From: Streptomyces sp. WM6386
GTDB lineage: Bacteria; Actinomycetota; Actinomycetes; Streptomycetales; Streptomycetaceae
Direction: 5' to 3'
Length of the DNA: 64,000 nt
NCBI RefSeq assembly: GCF_000972385.1
Contig: NZ_JXTE01000031.1
Span: 1 to 64,000 of the forward strand
The position numbers and the translations under genes were made by a program. Shown here piece after piece: positions 62,862 through 64,000 of this stretch. The stretch's first letter is position 1. The number at the start of each line of letters is the position of its first letter. The notes beneath the pieces were generated by a model. That model ran no database searches. It was not told the DNA's origin and saw nothing but the letters and a program-made list of their open reading frames with translations.

Positions 62862-63881
62862 GTGAACGGCGACTGGCTCCTCCGCGGCCGCGACGGCCGG
62901 CTCAGTGTCTATCTGCCGTCCGGCGAGTCCGTACTGTGCCGGGCCGAGCAAGGGCCCGGCGGCCCCTGGGAAGCGGCACCGCGCAAGGTCGGCGGCGACC
63001 AGAAACTCCGCCCGGACCTCGCGATCGGCCAGGGCGGCGACGGCTACGCCCATCTCGTCTCCTGGCGGCCCACCAAACCCGGCGAGTCCGGGCTCGTGCA
63101 CTCCACACACTTCCGCCCACGCCTCGCCGCCCTCGACTGGACGCCCATCGGCCACCCCAACAAGACGGGCGACCGCACCGGCACGCCCGCCGTCGCGGTC
63201 GACGCCCAGGGCCGCGCCCATGTCTTCGTCCGCAACAAGGGCGGCGGGGTCGGCATGGTCGCCCAGAAGGAGAAGGGCGGCTGGGACCCGTGGCGGGACC
63301 TCAAGGGGAGTGACGTACAGGAGGACCTGGCGGCGGTGACGGGCGAGACGGGGGGCGTGGAGCTGTACGCGGCCGTTCCCGGCGGTGTCCTGTACTGGCG
63401 CCAGGAGAAGCCGGGCGCTCAACCCGCCCTGACGGAGGAGCTGGAGACCCCGGTCCGCCCGGGCACCCTCCGCGCCCTGTCGACCTCCCCGCAGCACACC
63501 ACCCTCTTCTACACCGACGACTCCGGCGACGTGTGCGCCTGGCGCCCCGGCGGCAAACCCCTCGCCCTCCTCGCCTCGGCCGGCCCCGGCCCGGTCTCCG
63601 CCGTCCGCTGCGAACTCGACGGCCACGACTGCACATTGCTCGCCCAACGCTCGGCGAGCGGCCGGGTGGCTTTCGCCGCGTACCCGACCGAGCAGGAGTC
63701 GGCGGGCGCATGGTGGACGGAGTCGGGCCCGGCGCTCCCCGCGGACGCGGGGGTGTCACTGACGACGGACGAGAACGGTGCGGTGGTGGCGGCAACGTCG
63801 TCCCCGGCGAGCGGCCAACTCCTGTTCACACGACGCAAGGACGAGCCGGGCCTGGCGCTGGAGGCGTGGCGAACCGTTTAA
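62862..63881 (+). CDS. beta-propeller-like protein (PLL/lectin-like), unknown function
   Basis: The 339-residue protein has no signal peptide. It has about six or seven short repeats with Trp or Tyr near the ends of strands (GYAHLVSWRPTKPGES; GRAHVFVRNKGGGVGMVAQK; GVELYAAVPGGVLYWRQEKP; TTLFYTDDSGDVCAWRPGGK), as in PLL-like propeller proteins. The role is unknown. GTG 62862 begins the first blade; a weak ribosome site precedes it. The gene is followed by extragenic repeats. Confidence 0.65.
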   Translation: MNGDWLLRGRDGRLSVYLPSGESVLCRAEQGPGGPWEAAPRKVGGDQKLRPDLAIGQGGDGYAHLVSWRPTKPGESGLVHSTHFRPRLAALDWTPIGHPNKTGDRTGTPAVAVDAQGRAHVFVRNKGGGVGMVAQKEKGGWDPWRDLKGSDVQEDLAAVTGETGGVELYAAVPGGVLYWRQEKPGAQPALTEELETPVRPGTLRALSTSPQHTTLFYTDDSGDVCAWRPGGKPLALLASAGPGPVSAVRCELDGHDCTLLAQRSASGRVAFAAYPTEQESAGAWWTESGPALPADAGVSLTTDENGAVVAATSSPASGQLLFTRRKDEPGLALEAWRTV

Positions 63882-63935
63882 GGGGCGCGGGGAACTGCGC
63901 AATCTTTTCGGGGGGTCTGGGGGCGCAGCCCCCAG
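63881..63935. repeat. extragenic repeat and hairpin at the window end
   Basis: AGGGGCGCGGGGAACTGCGC (63881-63900) is the common Streptomyces intergenic element. CTGGGGGC-GCA-GCCCCCAG (63917-63935) is a perfect eight-pair hairpin that probably terminates the propeller-like gene. The last 65 bases of the window hold no recognised gene. Confidence 0.65.
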
Positions 63936-64000
63936 GGGCGGGAAGGGTAGGGGCGGCGGGGGCGAAAAACGCCGGTGCCCCGCACACCGAAACGGCATAC

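Overview
The window is high-GC DNA of a Streptomyces chromosome. GTG starts, GGAGG-type ribosome sites, Streptomyces-only families (DUF397, DUF5753, DUF5999, DUF6299) and gene order all fit. From memory, 18.9-23.8 kb and 50-62.4 kb follow the Streptomyces coelicolor order SCO5998 (helix-turn-helix/MurA-like), SCO5999 (aconitase), SCO6005-6007 (ngcEFG), SCO6008 (rok7B7), SCO6009-6011 (xylFGH), SCO6013 (dxs) and SCO6014 (amino acid permease). No homology search was run; calls rest on motifs visible in the translations and on remembered families.

Layout. 0-0.7 kb: start of a sulfate assimilation operon (cysC, partial cysD). 0.8-5.0 kb: aryl/acyl-CoA catabolic genes, PaaX-type repressor and AMP-forming ligase on one strand, acyl-CoA dehydrogenase and a RidA-like protein on the other. 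5.0-6.7 kb: two small Streptomyces proteins and a deletion scar joining a broken PucR-type regulator to a broken FAD-dependent dehydrogenase. 6.7-18.8 kb: a fructan (levan/inulin) locus with LacI repressor, ABC importer, cytoplasmic GH32, and two large secreted LamG-GH32 proteins in tandem. 18.9-23.8 kb: helix-turn-helix/enolpyruvyl-transferase fusion divergent from aconitase. 24-27 kb: lower-GC accessory patch with DUF397, two small membrane proteins, a DUF5753 regulator and a decayed Uma2 gene. 27-31 kb: a cellulose-type LPMO with a CebR box, then unrelated single genes. 31-50 kb: a polysaccharide island with two GH92 mannosidases, a CE7 esterase, an oligosaccharide importer with GH39 and GH42, and GH67. 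50-62.4 kb: conserved chitobiose/GlcNAc and xylose transport block, dxs and a permease. 62.4-64 kb: a PIN/NYN-like protein and a propeller-like protein.

How it fits together. Most of the window feeds plant, fungal or microbial polysaccharide breakdown into central carbon metabolism: fructans (GH32 set), cellulose (LPMO), acetylated glucurono(arabino)xylan (CE7, GH39, GH67, possibly GH42, XylFGH), mannosyl glycans (GH92) and chitin (NgcEFG). Visible operators tie genes into circuits: CTAAATCG-type sites at the fructan locus, a CebR box at the LPMO, a CGAAAGTTTCG xylan-type box at the hemicellulose operon, the palindrome GACAACGTTGTC in front of both GH92 genes, and DasR-like sites near one GH92 and ngcE. 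The two observations I rate highest are an ATCTC-N6-GAGAT element present both at the helix-turn-helix/MurA-like gene and in front of aconitase, and the Glu that replaces the usual GH32 nucleophile Asp in both secreted GH32 proteins, whose accessory module also sits at opposite ends. No tRNA, rRNA, CRISPR array, transposase or confirmed defence system was seen.
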